NCBI GenBank assembly: GCA_001724275.1 | Contig: MEDZ01000002.1 | Span: 248,001 to 312,000, forward strand | Source: Gemmatimonadetes bacterium SCN 70-22 | GTDB lineage: Bacteria > Gemmatimonadota > Gemmatimonadetes > Gemmatimonadales > Gemmatimonadaceae | Direction: 5' to 3' | DNA: 64,000 nucleotides | Shown here: piece after piece, positions 43,712 to 52,762 of the stretch | How the letters are laid out: the number at the start of each line of letters is the position of its first letter | How positions within the stretch are numbered: the first letter of the stretch is position 1 | Position numbers and translations under genes: made by a program | The notes under the pieces: generated by a model | The model's database searches: none | What the model saw: only the letters and a program-made list of their open reading frames with translations | Told to the model about the DNA's origin: nothing

Positions 43712-44952
43712 GCGCGTGCGTCCGGATTGCCGAGCGCGCCGATGTCGACGGGAACCAACCGGGCGTTGGGGACGAAACCGCGCCCCACCTTGCTCTCCAG
43801 TCGCCCGTCCACCATCACCACGTCGGCCGTGAAGTCGAAGTCGTTGAGCAGGCCATCCTGCTCGCCATCATTGTGCCCCAATAGGGAGGAGCCGATGCCG
43901 TAGCCCGTCACCGGGACCCCCTCCCGCTCGAAGCGGCGGATCTTGGCCGGCGTGAAGCCGCCGGAGACGATGATCCCTACATCGGGAAAGCCTCCCTGGT
44001 CGAGCGCACTGCGCAGTCGCCGCACCAGCTCGGGGTTCACTCCGGTGAGCCCCTCGCGCCCGCGCGCCGCCGCATCCGCGGCGAGCGCGACATCGACCAG
44101 CCGCTCGCTCGTATCCACGCGCACCGCCACCAACGATCCGGCGCCAAAGGCATCGTGCATCGCGCGGGCCACCGCCAGCGCATCGCGCACCACGTCGTTG
44201 TGATAGTCCACCAGCGACACCACCTTCACGTCGGGCTCGTGCGCCAGGCAGCAACGGGCAAAGGCGAGCGTGGCCCCGACGACGTCTCCCCCGAAGGCCG
44301 CGATCATGGCGTGCGGCATCGTCCCCCCCCCCGACGCCCCCCACCACGCCCCGCCCGCGTCGCTCGACACGCTCCCCGCCCCCCCGACGCGCGCGGCGTA
44401 CCCGTCCGGCGTCTGGACCCGCCAGTCGTCATGCCGCGCCCCCATGAAGATCACCGGCTTGCCGTGGGCCGCGTCCATGACCCGGCGCACGTTCGTGGCC
44501 ACCAGCGACCGCCGCGCCAGCACGCCGAGAAAATCGGTCTCCAGGTGCGCGAAGGCGATGTACGGACCGGTGATCAGGAGCGCCGACTCGTGCGGCGAGA
44601 GCGGGTCGCCGTCGATCAGCGTCTCGATGCTGAAGTCGCGGATGGAGTACGCCCGCCCCGTGTACGGATGCCGAGCCAGCTGGGTCTGGAGCATGCGGAT
44701 CACCTCGTACACCCCGGCGATGATCCCGTGCTGCTTGGCGAAGACCTGGACCTGCACCACCGGGTCGCGATCGTCGAACGCGAGGGTGTTGGCGGTCCGC
44801 ACGAAGTACCGGTCCGAGTACCACCCCTCGGACATGCGCGGGTCGAACTGGAAGAGCGACGCGGGATAGGCGCGCAACCCCTCGTGCAACGCGCGATGCC
44901 GCGCCTCGGCCGAGTCGGAAGGCGGGGCGGCGAAGGGAACCGTCGAGGTCAT
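43708..44952 (-). CDS. pncB: nicotinate phosphoribosyltransferase
   Basis: A 414-residue enzyme of the Preiss-Handler salvage route, joining nicotinate to PRPP. Segments SEGWYSDRYFVRTANTL, FSIETLIDGDPL, MGARHDD, GSLVAVRVDT and IIVSGGFTPAKIRRFE follow the family's core, with the phosphate-binding GGF-type turn near the C terminus. An insertion with GGAGSVSSDAGGAWWGASGGGTMPHA resembles the Ser/Gly loop of archaeal-type enzymes. The first gene of a two-gene operon with nicotinamidase. ATG 44952 gives the standard start. A MocR regulator gene ends 80 bp away on the same strand upstream. Confidence 0.87.
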   Translation of the reverse strand: MTSTVPFAAPPSDSAEARHRALHEGLRAYPASLFQFDPRMSEGWYSDRYFVRTANTLAFDDRDPVVQVQVFAKQHGIIAGVYEVIRMLQTQLARHPYTGRAYSIRDFSIETLIDGDPLSPHESALLITGPYIAFAHLETDFLGVLARRSLVATNVRRVMDAAHGKPVIFMGARHDDWRVQTPDGYAARVGGAGSVSSDAGGAWWGASGGGTMPHAMIAAFGGDVVGATLAFARCCLAHEPDVKVVSLVDYHNDVVRDALAVARAMHDAFGAGSLVAVRVDTSERLVDVALAADAAARGREGLTGVNPELVRRLRSALDQGGFPDVGIIVSGGFTPAKIRRFEREGVPVTGYGIGSSLLGHNDGEQDGLLNDFDFTADVVMVDGRLESKVGRGFVPNARLVPVDIGALGNPDARA

Positions 44953-45031
44953 GCGCGACGCGGGAACGGCCGGTACACACCCTGAACCTGACGGAGGGCC
45001 ACGTCGTTGTCTATGGGCGCACCCCCCACGG

Positions 45032-46636
45032 CTATCGCGCCGCGCGCCACGGCTCGCGGCCCAGCACCGTGCACATCGTCGCCAGGGCGCGCTCCATCGT
45101 GGCGCGGTCGAAGGCGGCGAAGCCCAGTAGCAATGCGCCCCGGGGCCCCGGCACGAGCGACAGGGCGCGCAGCGGCGACGCCACCACGCCGGCCTCCAGC
45201 AGGCGCTGCGCCACGCCGGCGTCGTCCATCCCCCGGCGCAGCCACCCCACCAGGTGCATCCCCGCATCCACCGACTCCGCCTCGAGCCACGCCGAGGCCG
45301 CGCCGCCCAGCAGCTGCAACAAGGTCGCCTGCCGCTCCGCGTACAGCGCGCGCATCCGTCGTACGTGGCGCGCGAAGTGCCCCTCGGCGATGAACTCGGC
45401 GAGCACCACCTGCTCCAGCGCCGCCGGCTGGCGATCGACCGTGGCGCGCGCGCGCGCGAACGGTTCCACCAGCGCCTCCGGGACGATGAGGTAGCCCAGG
45501 CGCAACGCCGGGAAGAGCGTCTTGCTGAAGGTCCCGACGTAGATCACGCGCGACGCCGGAGCCATCCCCTGCAGCGACGGGAGCGGGCGCCCGCGAAAGC
45601 GGTACTCGCTGTCGAAGTCGTCCTCCACGATCCACCCCCCGCCGGCGCGCGCCCAGTCCAGCAGCGCCAGCCGCCGCGCCGCCGAGAGCGTGACGCCTAA
45701 CGGGAACTGGTGCGACGGCGTCACGCACACCAGGCGGGGCGCCCGCACCAGCCCCCGCAGCGCGCCCACGTCCATCCCCTCGCGATCCACCGGGATCGGG
45801 ACCAGCGTGGCCCCCGCCGCTTCCAGGGCGGCGCGCGTCCCCCGGTAGCCGGGATCCTCCACCGCCGCGGCGTCACCGGGGTCGAGGAGGACGCGCGCCA
45901 CCAGGTCGAACGCCTGCTGCGCCCCGCTCACCACGATCACCTGCCCCGCCTCGCACCGCACCGCGCGCGCCTGCCCGACGTAGGCCGCGATCGCTTCACG
46001 CAGTTGGGGTTCGCCATGCGGCTCGGCGTAGGAAAGGCGGGCCGCCGACATGCCGCGCCAGCGCCGCGCCAGCAGCCGCCCCCACAGCTGCAACGGAAAG
46101 TGGTCCAGCGCCGGCGTCCCCAGCCGGAACGCGCGCGCCCCCGACTGCCGCCCCAACGGCGTCGACGTCACCACGAGCGACGAGAGCAGCGCCCCCCGTC
46201 GCGAGAGGTCGGCACCCGGCTCATCGCGAACGCGCGGAGCGCGCACGCGGCGCACCTCGCCCCCCTGCACCCCCACATGCGCGTCGGGAAGGACGTCGGC
46301 AACGAACGTCCCGGACCGCTCGCGCCCCTGCACGTACCCCTCCGCTCGCAGCTGATCGAAGACCAGCGCCACCGTCGTCCGCGACACCTCCAGCGACTCG
46401 GCCAGCGAGCGGGTCCCCGGCAGCCGCACGCGCGGTGCCAGGCGCCCCTCCAGGATGGCGGAGCGCAGCGCGACATACAGCTGCCGCTGCAGGCTCTCGC
46501 TCGCCGAGGGATCGAGGGCGAGCGTCAACGGCGTCACCCCGCCGCGGGGCGCGGAACGCCCCCCGCCCGCTGCATCGCGACGCCCTCCGCGCCTACTTCT
46601 GGCCGTATCAAGTGGTGTGACTCTGGCCATTTGCAT
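45032..46636 (-). CDS. MocR/PdxR-family regulator (GntR HTH plus aminotransferase domain)
   Basis: A 534-residue chimeric regulator. A GntR winged helix (about residues 40-110: LYVALRSAILEGRLAPRVRLPGTRSLAESLEVSRTTV) is linked to a fold-I aminotransferase-like domain with PLP lysine in VGTFSKTLFPALRLGY. In the family the second domain binds PLP and usually does not catalyse. The first ~30 residues are Arg/Gly-rich and non-conserved. GTG 46537 could be the real start, placing the TCTGGCC repeats in the promoter. It is divergent from a PNPOx-like gene, the classic arrangement for vitamin-B6 responsive control. Confidence 0.88.
   Translation of the reverse strand: MQMARVTPLDTARSRRGGRRDAAGGGRSAPRGGVTPLTLALDPSASESLQRQLYVALRSAILEGRLAPRVRLPGTRSLAESLEVSRTTVALVFDQLRAEGYVQGRERSGTFVADVLPDAHVGVQGGEVRRVRAPRVRDEPGADLSRRGALLSSLVVTSTPLGRQSGARAFRLGTPALDHFPLQLWGRLLARRWRGMSAARLSYAEPHGEPQLREAIAAYVGQARAVRCEAGQVIVVSGAQQAFDLVARVLLDPGDAAAVEDPGYRGTRAALEAAGATLVPIPVDREGMDVGALRGLVRAPRLVCVTPSHQFPLGVTLSAARRLALLDWARAGGGWIVEDDFDSEYRFRGRPLPSLQGMAPASRVIYVGTFSKTLFPALRLGYLIVPEALVEPFARARATVDRQPAALEQVVLAEFIAEGHFARHVRRMRALYAERQATLLQLLGGAASAWLEAESVDAGMHLVGWLRRGMDDAGVAQRLLEAGVVASPLRALSLVPGPRGALLLGFAAFDRATMERALATMCTVLGREPWRAAR
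46598..46630. promoter_or_regulatory. direct repeats TCTGGCC(G/A)T, candidate MocR site
   Basis: Two 9-mers, TCTGGCCGT (46598-46606) and TCTGGCCAT (46622-46630), are 24 bp apart (two helical turns plus) between the divergent MocR and PNPOx-like genes. They overlap the 5' end of the annotated MocR frame. MocR proteins bind direct repeats at such divergent promoters. Confidence 0.35.
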
Positions 46637-46759
46637 GACTCCAGATTTCCCGTAAGCTCATGCACGCCGGGGGCCACCGCCACCCCCTGCGAAGACTCAC
46701 GCACCCCCGCGCACGTTCCCAGGCGCACTCCCACGCCCCCTCAGCGTCTCCCCCGCGAC

Positions 46760-47377
46760 ATGAACACCGCCATCCCTGCACCCGGCCCGCGCCCGGTCTT
46801 CGACACCGAGCGCACCCGGCTCCGGGTCCATCCCGAGCGCTCGTCGCCTGACGAAGTCGCGAACATCCTGCGCGACGGACTCGTCGCACACGTCGCCATC
46901 GCCGACGACGCCGGACCGGTCGTGATCCCGATGACGTACTACGTAGCCCCCGAGCGTCCGTACACCATCTACCTCCACGGTGGGCATCACTCACGCCTGA
47001 TGGCACACGTCGCCGGCGGCCGGCCGTGCTGCGTGACGGTGACGATGGTGGACGGGCTCGTGTACTCGCGCACCGCGCTGTACCACTCGATGAACTACCG
47101 CAGCGCGGTCTGTTTCGGCACCGCCCGCATCCTCGAGGACCCGGCCGAGCAGTTGCAGGTGGCGGAAGGACTCGTGACGCGCTACTTCCCCGGACGCACC
47201 GTCGGCGTCGATTGCGAACCGGCCGCCGCCGCCCACGTGCAGGCCACCGCCTGGCTGGCCATCGAGCTCACCGACGCGAGCGCGAAGGTCCGACGCGGCC
47301 CGCCCAAGGGCCCCCGCGACAACGACCCCACCGCCCCGGGCAGCGCCGGCGTGATCGACTTCATCCCCCCACGCTGA
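46760..47377 (+). CDS. pyridoxamine-5'-phosphate-oxidase-like flavin protein
   Basis: A 205-residue split-barrel protein of the PNPOx-like superfamily. Residues RDGLVAHVAIADDAGPVVIPMTYYV, the flavin-binding IYLHGGHHSRLMAHV and VCFGTARILEDP resemble the FMN-binding pattern of NimA/DUF-type members rather than true PdxH, so function may be in flavin- or heme-linked reduction. ATG 46760 begins the conserved part. It is divergent from the MocR regulator and 30 bp from the OsmC gene. Confidence 0.83.
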   Translation: MNTAIPAPGPRPVFDTERTRLRVHPERSSPDEVANILRDGLVAHVAIADDAGPVVIPMTYYVAPERPYTIYLHGGHHSRLMAHVAGGRPCCVTVTMVDGLVYSRTALYHSMNYRSAVCFGTARILEDPAEQLQVAEGLVTRYFPGRTVGVDCEPAAAAHVQATAWLAIELTDASAKVRRGPPKGPRDNDPTAPGSAGVIDFIPPR

Positions 47378-47402
47378 CTCCCGTCTCCCGTCTCCCGTCT
47401 CC
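47378..47402 (+). repeat. GTCTCCC tandem repeat upstream of OsmC gene
   Basis: Two full units and partials between the stop of the PNPOx-like gene and the OsmC start at 47408, in coding-strand orientation. Confidence 0.88.
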
Positions 47403-47407
47403 GAAGC

Positions 47408-47869
47408 ATGCCTGCTCATCGCTACACCGTTGACGTGGCCTGGACCGGCAATCTCGGCACCGGCACCGCCACCTATCGCGGATACTCCCGCGCGCACCAG
47501 CTCTCGGCGCCGGGCAAGGCCCCCATCGCCGGTTCCTCCGACCCGATGTTCAGGGGAGACGCGGCCCGCTACAGCCCAGAGGAACTCCTCGTCGGGGCGC
47601 TCTCGGCGTGCCACATGCTCTGGTTCCTGCACCTCTGCGCCGACTCCGGCGTGGTGCTCGAGAGCTATCGCGATGCCGCCGAGGGGACGATGGTCCTCGC
47701 GGCCGACGGTGGCGGGCACTTCACCGAGGTGACGCTGCACCCCGATTGCACCTACCGCGATCCCGTGGACCCCGAGCTCATCCGTCGGCTGCACGACCGG
47801 GCACACGCCCTCTGCTTCATCGCCAGCTCGATGAACTTTCCCGTGCGCGTGGAGCCGGTCGGGGCGTGA
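47408..47869 (+). CDS. OsmC-family peroxiredoxin-like protein
   Basis: A 153-residue OsmC/Ohr-fold protein. The two redox cysteines are visible: Cys in LVGALSACHMLWF and Cys in HALCFIASSMNFPV. Such enzymes reduce organic hydroperoxides. The start ATG 47408 is preceded by a GTCTCCC repeat instead of a recognisable ribosome-binding site. It is convergent with the phosphodiester glycosidase gene with a 16-bp gap. OsmC proteins often respond to osmotic or oxidative stress. Confidence 0.9.
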   Translation: MPAHRYTVDVAWTGNLGTGTATYRGYSRAHQLSAPGKAPIAGSSDPMFRGDAARYSPEELLVGALSACHMLWFLHLCADSGVVLESYRDAAEGTMVLAADGGGHFTEVTLHPDCTYRDPVDPELIRRLHDRAHALCFIASSMNFPVRVEPVGA

Positions 47870-47885
47870 GGCGTCATGGCGGCGG

Positions 47886-49283
47886 TCACCGTCGCCGCCG
47901 CTCCACGACCAGGGCGTTCCCGACCGCGCGTTCCCCGGTCGGGTCCGACGGGTAGTTCACGACCTCGCCATCGACCCACAGCGCGCTCGACCCGCCGCCG
48001 TCGAGGTTCATCGCCTGCCAGGCGCCTAACGCGATCAGGGCATCTCCGAGTTCGGCGAGCGACATCCCCACGCTCCACGGGCGACGCCCGTCCACGACCA
48101 CCAGCATGAGCTGCGTGGAGTCCCGGGAGAGCGCGATCGCGCTACGCGGGTGACGCGCCGCGGAGAATCGGGGGAAGGTCCCCTCGAGCGAGTCGGCGCG
48201 TGTACCGACATTCGCCCCATCCTGCACCACCCGTGGCCACCCCCCGATCGACATGCGCGGGGTGAACGGCGGATCGCCGAGCGTCGCCACCACCCGTACG
48301 ACACCGCCACGGCGTGCCATGCGGCGCACGAAGGCGATGGCCGAGTCTCCCGTCGCGCTGAGGACCACACCCCGCGGCGGGATCGCCGTCCCGCCCCCTC
48401 GCCGCTCGGAGCCGGCGCGCACCCGGTACAGCAATGTATCGCCCCGCCGTCCCTCCTCGGCGAGCACCACCTCCACCGCCTCGCGCGTGGCCGCCAGTGT
48501 CGCCGCCCGGGCGCTGTCCGCGCGAAGCTGCGACACCGATGGCGCCGGACGCGCTTGAGCCGGCAAACCGGTCGGCGATGCGTCGGGGTCGCGAGGGCGC
48601 TGCGTCGTGATGCGCGCCAGCGTGTCGCGCAACGTCCTCGTCCCGTACCACGGCGTGTACAGTACCAGCCCCGTCGTTCGCGGGGGGCGGTAGTTGATCC
48701 CCGTCAGCGCCTGGCGCTCCCCCCCTGCCTGCACTGCGCCGTGCAGCTCGAAGCGCCCCATGTGCACCCCGCCCCGCCGGTCGATGGCGAACTGCGTATG
48801 CGCGTTGTCGAACTCGTCGTGCGGCGAGTCGGTGATCACCGCCCCCTTCACCCATCTCCCGTTCACCACCTGGTTGTTCTCCACCTCCCCCGTCCCCAGG
48901 TCGAAGAAGTCGGCGTTGATCATCACCACCGGACGCTCCCCGCGGCTGGCAAGGCGTGCCGCCATCGCGCTCACCCGCTCGCGCCCCACCATCCGGTCGT
49001 GCGCCCGCACACCGCCAATGGTGTACTCGCGATTCCGCAAATCGACCGTCGCCACGTGCAACAGCCAGGGACCTCCGGGATTCATGAGGCACGTGTACGT
49101 CACCCCGGGTGCGATGGTGTCGACTGTTTGCACCCTCAGCTGTGCCGGGAGGACACGTGTCGTGTCGCTGAGGCAGCGTCTCGCCCCACCGCCCTGAGCC
49201 GTTCCATCGGCCGGGACGAAGATTAGAACGCCGAGCAGCGCCACCAAGTTGCGTATTGACGTCCTCCGCGAGACTACTGACAC
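47886..49283 (-). CDS. exported phosphodiester glycosidase (NAGPA-like)
   Basis: A secreted protein of 465 residues from GTG 49283 (a longer GTG start at 49334 is possible). The signal peptide ends in GTA|QG. The core matches the phosphodiester glycosidase family (PF09992): VVMINADFFDLGTGEVENNQVV, the HVGRFEL-like strand and the terminal MNLDGGGSSALWVDGEVVNYPSDPTGERAVGNALVV signature. The family includes the uncovering enzyme and exopolysaccharide-processing members. A low-complexity Ala/Arg/Thr-rich insertion occurs mid-protein. It is divergent from the TonB receptor, with which it may share an extracellular glycan substrate. Confidence 0.88.
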   Translation of the reverse strand: MSVVSRRTSIRNLVALLGVLIFVPADGTAQGGGARRCLSDTTRVLPAQLRVQTVDTIAPGVTYTCLMNPGGPWLLHVATVDLRNREYTIGGVRAHDRMVGRERVSAMAARLASRGERPVVMINADFFDLGTGEVENNQVVNGRWVKGAVITDSPHDEFDNAHTQFAIDRRGGVHMGRFELHGAVQAGGERQALTGINYRPPRTTGLVLYTPWYGTRTLRDTLARITTQRPRDPDASPTGLPAQARPAPSVSQLRADSARAATLAATREAVEVVLAEEGRRGDTLLYRVRAGSERRGGGTAIPPRGVVLSATGDSAIAFVRRMARRGGVVRVVATLGDPPFTPRMSIGGWPRVVQDGANVGTRADSLEGTFPRFSAARHPRSAIALSRDSTQLMLVVVDGRRPWSVGMSLAELGDALIALGAWQAMNLDGGGSSALWVDGEVVNYPSDPTGERAVGNALVVERRRR

Positions 49284-49355
49284 TTCGCCCCACGGAATTC
49301 GTTGCACGATTCGTGTTCCGTTCACGTTTTTCACCCCCTTGGGAGATCAGACCAG

Positions 49356-52145
49356 ATGCGAACCTGGGTTGTTCGTGCCCTAGTCCTGGCGACACTCGGT
49401 TGGGTCGTCGCATCGGCGCCGGCTCACGCGCAGACGACGATCACGCTCGAAGGCGTCGTGACGAGCACCGATGGGCAACCGATCGTCGGTGCGCAGGTGT
49501 CCGTCACCAACACCGCCACAAGTGAACGCCGCAACATCACGACGCGCCAGACCGGCGAGTTCGTCGTCCTCGGCCTCTTCTCGGGCAAGTACGTGATCGA
49601 CGTGCGCGCCCTCGGCTTCAAGCCGGTGCAGGACTCGGTCCAGCTCGTCATCGGCCAGCGCGCCCGCCTCACCATCACCATGGAACGCGGCGCCACCGAG
49701 CTGCAGGCGGTCGCCGTCACCGCCGAACGGGTGAAGCAGGTCGAGGTGCAACGCCTCTCGATCTCCGCCCCCGTCCTCAAGGAGGAGATCGAGAACCTCC
49801 CCATGAACGCACGCGGCGTCATGAACCTCGCCGCCATCGCCCCGGGGGTGAAGAGCTACGCGCCGCAGCAGGGGCGCGCGCTCCCGTCGGCCGGCGGTGC
49901 GCCGGACCTGCGCTTCATCAACCTCTACATGGACGGGGTCGAGATGAAGTCGCTGTACAACGGCAACCTCGTCGGCATTCCGCAGACCGGGTCGCCGTTG
50001 CCGCAGGAGGCGCTCGAGGAGTTCCGCGTCTACCTCAACCCGTACGACGCCGAGTACTCGCGGGCCGGATCCTACGTCATCTCGGCGGTCAGCCGCCGCG
50101 GCACCGACAAGTGGGAAGGCTCGGCGTTCGGCTTCTACCAGGGGAAGGATTACATCGCGCGGACCTTCATCCAGCAGCGCTCCAACGCCAAGCTCCCCGA
50201 CTACAGCCGCAACCAGTTCGGCTTCAACCTCCGCGGCCCCATCGCCAAGGGGAAGCTCTACTTCGCCGGGAGCTACGAGGGGACGCTGACCGACAACTAC
50301 ATCGACGTCGTCCCCACCACGTCGGCCTGGAACCAGTATCGCGGCTCGTTCCTCGCCCCGCAGAAGAACCACACCTTCTTCACCCGCCTCACCGCGACGC
50401 CCACGGAGAAGAGTACCTACGACTTCATGTGGTCGACGCGTATCCTCGATGGCGAGGGGAACTTCGGCGGGCGCTCGTCGCGCGACGCGGGGATCTCGCA
50501 GGAATACCTCATCAATACCGCGCAGCTGCGCCATCGCTGGCTCCCGACCACGAACCTCGTGAACGAGTTCTCGCTCCAGTACGTGCAGTGGGACCACACC
50601 GAGGCGCCACTCCTCCCCGGGCCCACGCGTACCTACCCGGGGATCATCACCGGCACCGCCGGCTTCCCGCTCGAGCTGCGGGAGAAGCACTTCCGCCTGG
50701 TGAACCGCTCCACCTACAACGTGGCCGACTGGGGCGGGAGCCATCTCGTCAAGTTCGGCCTCGAGTTGGCAAGGATCGACGGGAGCCAGTACCTCCCGTC
50801 CAACCAGTTCGGCTCGTTCAACTTCCTCACCGACACGTCGAGCCTCCCCAACTCCGCCTCCATCTCGGTCGGCTTCAACGACCCCAGCGGCACCGACGAC
50901 GCGCGCGCCGAGGCCACCGGCTACTCCACGGGCTTCTACATCAACGATGAGTGGCGCCCGCAGGACAACCTCTCGATCAACCTCGGCCTTCGGTACGACG
51001 CCGAGATCAACACGCTCAACAACGACTACACCGTCCCCTGGGCCAGCGACTCGCGCCTGACCTCGCGGGCCGAGTTGAATGACTACATCAACCGCGGCAA
51101 CCGCAAGAACGACCTCAACAACTTCTCGCCGCGCATCTCGTTCTCCTGGGATCCCAACCGCCGGAACCAGACCTTCGTGCGCGGTGGCTTCGCGATCCTC
51201 TTCGACCGCGTGACGTCGTTCATCGGCTTCCAGGAGCGGCTCAACTCCACCTGGCGTTCGTACACCTTCGCCAATCCGGGGACGACCGATCCGGCGGTCC
51301 TGCGCCAGCGCGTGGCAGCTGGCGGCGCCACCGCCCCCCTCTCGCCGGTCCTCGTCAAGAACCTCATGCGCACGCCCGAGAACCGGCAGTTCTCGCTCGG
51401 CATCGGGCACCAGTTCACCGACGCCTTCGGCGTCAACATGGACTACGTGCACCAGGACATCCGCAACCTGTACGTCCGCCTCAACGCCAACTGGTTCAAC
51501 CGCACCACCAACCAGCGCGTCCTGAGCTCGGCGTACGGCGACATCGTGTTGTGGGACGACTTCGGCCGCGCCAAGTTCGACGGCCTCGTGACCCAGGCCA
51601 CCTACAGCAAGAACGGCCAGCGCTTCAACCTGGCCTACACGCTGGGCTTCTATAAGTCCGACTTCGACGGCAACCTGGCCAGCATCTTCCCCAACCGCTC
51701 GTCGTACCAGATGCAGTACACGTCGGGCGACGAGCGCCATCGCTTCGTCCTGTCGGCCATCAACAAGCTCCCGCTCGGGATCCAGGCCTCGACCATCACG
51801 ACCGTCGCCTCGCCGCGCCCGTTCGTGGCCATCGACGGCAAGGACCTGAACAACAACAACGTCACCTTCGACGACTTCGCCGGCCCGGATCGCGTACAGC
51901 GTCCGGACAACTCGTGGGAGAACTGGTACAAGACCGTCGACCTTCGCCTGCAGCGCCCGCTCATCCAGCGCGGGTCGCAGAAGATCACCGTGATGGCCGA
52001 GGTCTTCAACCTGTTCAACAGCGAGAACATCTCGGCCTACGGCGGCCAGAAGTTCCAGGGGACCACGCCCATCGCGACCTTCGGCAAGTCCACCGGCGCC
52101 TTCGCCGCCCGCCAGGCGCAACTAGGGCTGAAGGTCGAGTTCTAG
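49356..52145 (+). CDS. TonB-dependent receptor with carboxypeptidase-regulatory domain
   Basis: An outer-membrane receptor of 929 residues. The signal peptide ends in AHA|QT. A carboxypeptidase-regulatory-like domain (about 27-110, ITLEGVVTSTDGQPIVGAQV) is followed by a plug (about 125-245, NARGVMNLAAIAPGVKSYAP, VEMKSLYNGNLVG). The rest is a long barrel with GNFGGRSSRDAG-type turns, ending in LGLKVEF (aromatic C terminus). It lacks a SusC-type N-terminal STN and has no SusD partner nearby, so it is probably an Oar-like receptor. The GGGAG at 49341-49345 supports the start ATG 49356. The substrate is unknown. Confidence 0.93.
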   Translation: MRTWVVRALVLATLGWVVASAPAHAQTTITLEGVVTSTDGQPIVGAQVSVTNTATSERRNITTRQTGEFVVLGLFSGKYVIDVRALGFKPVQDSVQLVIGQRARLTITMERGATELQAVAVTAERVKQVEVQRLSISAPVLKEEIENLPMNARGVMNLAAIAPGVKSYAPQQGRALPSAGGAPDLRFINLYMDGVEMKSLYNGNLVGIPQTGSPLPQEALEEFRVYLNPYDAEYSRAGSYVISAVSRRGTDKWEGSAFGFYQGKDYIARTFIQQRSNAKLPDYSRNQFGFNLRGPIAKGKLYFAGSYEGTLTDNYIDVVPTTSAWNQYRGSFLAPQKNHTFFTRLTATPTEKSTYDFMWSTRILDGEGNFGGRSSRDAGISQEYLINTAQLRHRWLPTTNLVNEFSLQYVQWDHTEAPLLPGPTRTYPGIITGTAGFPLELREKHFRLVNRSTYNVADWGGSHLVKFGLELARIDGSQYLPSNQFGSFNFLTDTSSLPNSASISVGFNDPSGTDDARAEATGYSTGFYINDEWRPQDNLSINLGLRYDAEINTLNNDYTVPWASDSRLTSRAELNDYINRGNRKNDLNNFSPRISFSWDPNRRNQTFVRGGFAILFDRVTSFIGFQERLNSTWRSYTFANPGTTDPAVLRQRVAAGGATAPLSPVLVKNLMRTPENRQFSLGIGHQFTDAFGVNMDYVHQDIRNLYVRLNANWFNRTTNQRVLSSAYGDIVLWDDFGRAKFDGLVTQATYSKNGQRFNLAYTLGFYKSDFDGNLASIFPNRSSYQMQYTSGDERHRFVLSAINKLPLGIQASTITTVASPRPFVAIDGKDLNNNNVTFDDFAGPDRVQRPDNSWENWYKTVDLRLQRPLIQRGSQKITVMAEVFNLFNSENISAYGGQKFQGTTPIATFGKSTGAFAARQAQLGLKVEF

Positions 52146-52171
52146 GACCGCCGCGGCACGGGTGTCACGCC

Positions 52172-52205
52172 GAAGCGGGGGTGTCCTCACGGACGCCCCC
52201 GCTTC
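52172..52205. terminator. bidirectional terminator between TonB receptor and MarR gene
   Basis: GAAGCGGGGGTGTCC pairs with GGACGCCCCCGCTTC (one G-T wobble) with a 4-base loop. It lies between converging genes, 26 bp after the receptor stop. No T-run follows. Confidence 0.75.
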
Positions 52206-52209
52206 GTGC

Positions 52210-52734
52210 TCAGGGTGGCGCGTCCTCGGCCGGGACCGCCGATTCCGATCCCGGCGTGGCGGCGGTGCGAGTCCCCTCCAGCTCCGTCGTCAGGCGCCCC
52301 AGCAGCTGCAACGCATGCGCCCTCACTTCGTCGGTCGCTGCCTCGAGGGCCGCCGTCGCCGCACGCTCGACCGTCCCCTCGCTGTGTGACAACAGCGTCG
52401 CCCCCGCCTCGGTCAACGACACCACGACACGTCGCGCATCGGTGGCGCCTCGCGTCCGCTGCACCAGCCCGCGCCGCTCGAGTCGCGCCAGCGTGGCCGA
52501 CAGCGTCCCGGGGTGCACGTGAAGGACGCGGCTCAGGCGTCCCGCGGGCGATGGCCCCAGCACGCCGACGATCCGCAGGACCATGCGCTGCTGCGCCGTG
52601 ACACCGAACCGCCGCTGCATGTCGCTCGAGGTCGTCTCGAGCGCGTGGTTCAGGCTCCAGAGCACGCGAAGGAACTCCAGTACCGGCGGGAGCGCCGGTA
52701 CGTCGGGACGGGAAGGGGCGGCGGGGGCTGGCAT
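52210..52734 (-). CDS. MarR-family transcriptional regulator
   Basis: A 174-residue winged-helix regulator. Helices from VLEFLRVLWSLNHALETTSS lead into the DNA-binding part: GVTAQQRMVLRIVGVL, PAGRLSRVLHVHPGTLSATLARLERRGLV (recognition helix and wing) and TDARRVVVSLTEAG. It is the third gene of the otsA-otsB-marR run, 28 bp after otsB, which makes it a candidate controller of that trehalose locus. ATG 52734 is chosen because it begins the family-like N terminus. Confidence 0.9.
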   Translation of the reverse strand: MPAPAAPSRPDVPALPPVLEFLRVLWSLNHALETTSSDMQRRFGVTAQQRMVLRIVGVLGPSPAGRLSRVLHVHPGTLSATLARLERRGLVQRTRGATDARRVVVSLTEAGATLLSHSEGTVERAATAALEAATDEVRAHALQLLGRLTTELEGTRTAATPGSESAVPAEDAPP

Positions 52735-52762
52735 GTCCGGATGCGGCGCGCGAGGGAGATCC

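Noticed and set aside
49380-52121. A 913-codon open frame opposite the TonB receptor
   Set aside because: Its product is low-complexity Glu/Val/Gly/Arg sequence typical of antisense GC-rich frames, while the plus strand encodes a full receptor with signal peptide and aromatic C terminus.
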